From contig JAKAGL010000108.1 of assembly GCA_021815535.1 (NCBI GenBank), forward strand, positions 1-7,843: a DNA stretch of 7,843 bases, in the 5' to 3' direction. Under the pieces are notes generated by a model, which saw only the letters and a program-made list of their open reading frames with translations, was not told where the DNA came from and ran no database searches. Below, piece by piece: positions 6,173 to 7,843 of this stretch (its first letter is position 1; each line of letters starts with the position of its first letter). The stretch comes from a bacterium (GTDB taxonomy: Bacteria; Nitrospinota_A; UBA7883; JACRGQ01). Position numbers and translations under genes: made by a program.

Positions 6173-7843
6173 TCCCTTTCTCCTTCAACGGAAGGGTAAA
6201 GTGGAACACGGCCCCCTTGCCCAGTTCGCCGCCCACCCCTATCTCGCCGCCATGCCCGTTGACGATCATCTTGCAGATCGCCAGGCCAAGCCCGCTGCCT
6301 TTCGCCTTCGCGGCCTCGTCGCCGCCCACCTGCACGTATTTGTTGAACAGTTTTTTCCGGTCATCTTCGCTGATGCCGGGGCCGTTGTCCTCAACCTCGA
6401 AACAGTAGGAGCCGTTCGTCACGCTTTCCCGCAGGTGGATCGTTCCCCCCACCGGGGAGAATTTGATGGCGTTGCTGATGAGGTTGTTGAACACCTGGAA
6501 TATTTTCGAGCGGTCAAGGGCCAGTTCGGGACTCGGCTTCAGCGGAAGATGCTCCAGCACGATCTCCTTGTTGTGCGCGTTGAACGACATGGCGGAAATG
6601 GAATCCTGCAGGATATCGCCGATGGCGGCGGGAGCGAGGTTCACCTCCATGCTGGAAGCGTTCGCTTTCGCCAACGCCAGGATATCGTCCACCAGCGTCA
6701 GCAGGTGGCCGGCGGAGTTCACCATGATCTCCAGCCCCCGCCGCTGCAGTTCGTTCACCGGCGTTTTATCCGCCATCATTTTGCCGAACCCGATGATGGC
6801 GGTCAGCGGTGAGCGAAGGTCATGCGACGCGATGGAAAGGAAGTCGTCCTTCATCGTCAACAGTTCCTTCAGCCGCCGGTTCGTTTCTTCAAGGCGCGTG
6901 ATCGTCAATGCCTTTTCAAGCGCCACCGCCAGATTATCCTGCACTGCCGCCAGCGACGTCATGCAGGCATCGTAATGCCGGCCCAGGTATTCGGGGGTGT
7001 ACACCCCCGGCAGGCGCGACGAGAAAAAGATAATGGCGGTCGGCTTCCCCTCCACATAAAGCGGAACCGTGAGGCTGGAACGGATCCCTTCCGCCAGCAG
7101 CGTGGCGTTGTAGTGGCTTTGGCGGTTTTTGGCCTCAACATATTCCTTGAGATCGTAGATAATGCGGAGCTTCCCCCCCTCCATCAATGAATAGGCATCG
7201 TTCCATGATGCCGCCGGATCCAGAAGCGACGGAAGGCTGGAGTTGGCGAAATGCACCCGGTATCCCTTGCTGAGTTTGATCGGATTGTCCGATTTCACCT
7301 TGACCACCGTGACATATTCAAGCTTTTCGTCCAGCAGCGAAAGCCCGATACGGTCGTACGGGATGATCCGCTTAAGTTCGTCAAAAATGATCTCGAACAT
7401 TTCGTCCAGCGTGGCGCCGGAGTGGATGGCGGAATTGATATCCATAATGGTGCGCTTGACGGCAAGGATATCGGTCAGCTCGGCGTTCCGTTTCAGCAGT
7501 TCGTTGCGCGTTTTGGCGCGCTTTGTCATGTCATGTATCGTTAACAACGCACCGTTGAAGCAGCAGGCGTTCGCCGCCCGCTGAATGGAGACCGCAAATA
7601 CCAGCCCGTCCGGCCCCGGACTGGCTGTTTCAAATTTGGCCACCGTCCCGCCCGCCATCACCGTGGCAAGCATCTCGGGCAATTTTGCCATCTTTTCGCC
7701 GTAGCGGGCCGCCAACCGCGCCGCGTCAAGCGGTTTGCCGTTTGCGGCGGCTCGGTCAACGTCCATGCCGGCGGCGGCGGCGGCGTTCATCATCGTCACA
7801 TTCCCGGCCTCATCCAGCAGTACGATCTGGTCGGGGAGCATGT
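6159..7843 (-). CDS. PAS-GAF sensor histidine kinase, 5'-truncated
   Basis: The frame stays open to the right edge. The Met at 7841 falls inside what looks like an ongoing PAS domain, so the start probably lies outside. Numbering from that Met, residues 1-110 are a PAS sensor (IVLLDEAGNVTMMN), with a short helical linker to about 130. Residues about 130-310 are a GAF domain (YDRIGLSLLD, RSSLTVPLYVEGKPTAIIFF). A coiled linker leads to HisKA, with phospho-acceptor His340 in SHDLRSPLTAIIGFG. The HATPase_c domain has the N-box NNLISNAIKFS (452-462), G1 EDNGPGI (484-490), an F-box near LFNKY and G2 GSGLGLAI, so it should be an active autokinase. No membrane segment is visible in this part, suggesting a cytoplasmic sensor, though the missing N-terminus could add one. 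The ligand is unknown and no response regulator lies in the window. The gene ends with a 14-base overlap into the sirtuin gene. Confidence 0.93.
   Translation of the reverse strand, partial: MLPDQIVLLDEAGNVTMMNAAAAAGMDVDRAAANGKPLDAARLAARYGEKMAKLPEMLATVMAGGTVAKFETASPGPDGLVFAVSIQRAANACCFNGALLTIHDMTKRAKTRNELLKRNAELTDILAVKRTIMDINSAIHSGATLDEMFEIIFDELKRIIPYDRIGLSLLDEKLEYVTVVKVKSDNPIKLSKGYRVHFANSSLPSLLDPAASWNDAYSLMEGGKLRIIYDLKEYVEAKNRQSHYNATLLAEGIRSSLTVPLYVEGKPTAIIFFSSRLPGVYTPEYLGRHYDACMTSLAAVQDNLAVALEKALTITRLEETNRRLKELLTMKDDFLSIASHDLRSPLTAIIGFGKMMADKTPVNELQRRGLEIMVNSAGHLLTLVDDILALAKANASSMEVNLAPAAIGDILQDSISAMSFNAHNKEIVLEHLPLKPSPELALDRSKIFQVFNNLISNAIKFSPVGGTIHLRESVTNGSYCFEVEDNGPGISEDDRKKLFNKYVQVGGDEAAKAKGSGLGLAICKMIVNGHGGEIGVGGELGKGAVFHFTLPLKEKGNAGH
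6180..6185 (-). promoter_or_regulatory. Shine-Dalgarno site for the sirtuin gene
   Basis: The minus strand reads AAGGAG seven bases before the ATG at 6172, inside the last codons of the kinase gene. The strong match and spacing decide the sirtuin start and indicate expression from the same transcript as the kinase. Confidence 0.8.
6992..7009. repeat. 18-base perfect palindrome within the kinase gene
   Basis: CGGGGGTGT is followed directly by its exact reverse complement ACACCCCCG, with no spacer. It lies in the GAF region and encodes part of LPGVYTPEY, ordinary coding sequence. A protein-binding dyad is conceivable, but a chance result in GC-rich code is as likely. Confidence 0.5.

Noticed and set aside
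5955..6812. 285-codon plus-strand frame across the kinase-sirtuin junction
   Set aside because: It is antisense to two genes with strong motif support and shows no family resemblance.

Overview
The window is a high-GC, gene-dense bacterial chromosome segment. It holds five protein-coding genes in two convergent blocks, with no tRNA, rRNA, CRISPR array, insertion sequence or phage gene that I can see. Codon use looks similar across all five genes, with strong G/C preference at third positions, so nothing points to recent transfer. A GlnD-type PII uridylyltransferase, an HtrA-family protease and a HyfB-like membrane subunit suggest a Gram-negative, proteobacteria-like lineage (deltaproteobacterial, Nitrospinota or similar). 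The species cannot be fixed from the sequence alone.

Plus-strand block (1-3341): the 3' part of an HtrA/Deg-family serine protease with one PDZ domain runs off the left edge. Its stop codon overlaps the start codon of glnD in an ATGA junction. glnD is complete, with nucleotidyltransferase, HD and two ACT domains. It encodes the bifunctional uridylyltransferase / uridylyl-removing enzyme that reports glutamine status to PII proteins.

Junction (3342-3448): a 107-base convergent intergenic gap with a short direct repeat and a weak hairpin, but no convincing terminator.

Minus-strand block, read right to left (7843-3449): a PAS-GAF-HisKA-HATPase sensor histidine kinase (N-terminus beyond the right edge) overlaps by 14 bases a Sir2-family NAD-dependent deacylase. 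Three bases after the sirtuin stop comes a 666-residue HyfB-like (hydrogenase-4 component B / complex I antiporter-type) membrane subunit. Tight spacing and Shine-Dalgarno sites inside the preceding gene indicate one transcript. The HyfB-like gene ends the block and has none of its usual partners (HyfC, E, F, G, I) beside it, which is the oddest feature of the window.

Together the genes concern envelope protein quality control, nitrogen-status signalling, signal sensing, NAD+-linked protein deacylation and proton-coupled membrane energetics. No clearly new defence or mobile system is evident. The points of interest are the orphan HyfB-like subunit, the kinase-sirtuin-HyfB arrangement and the altered zinc site of the sirtuin.
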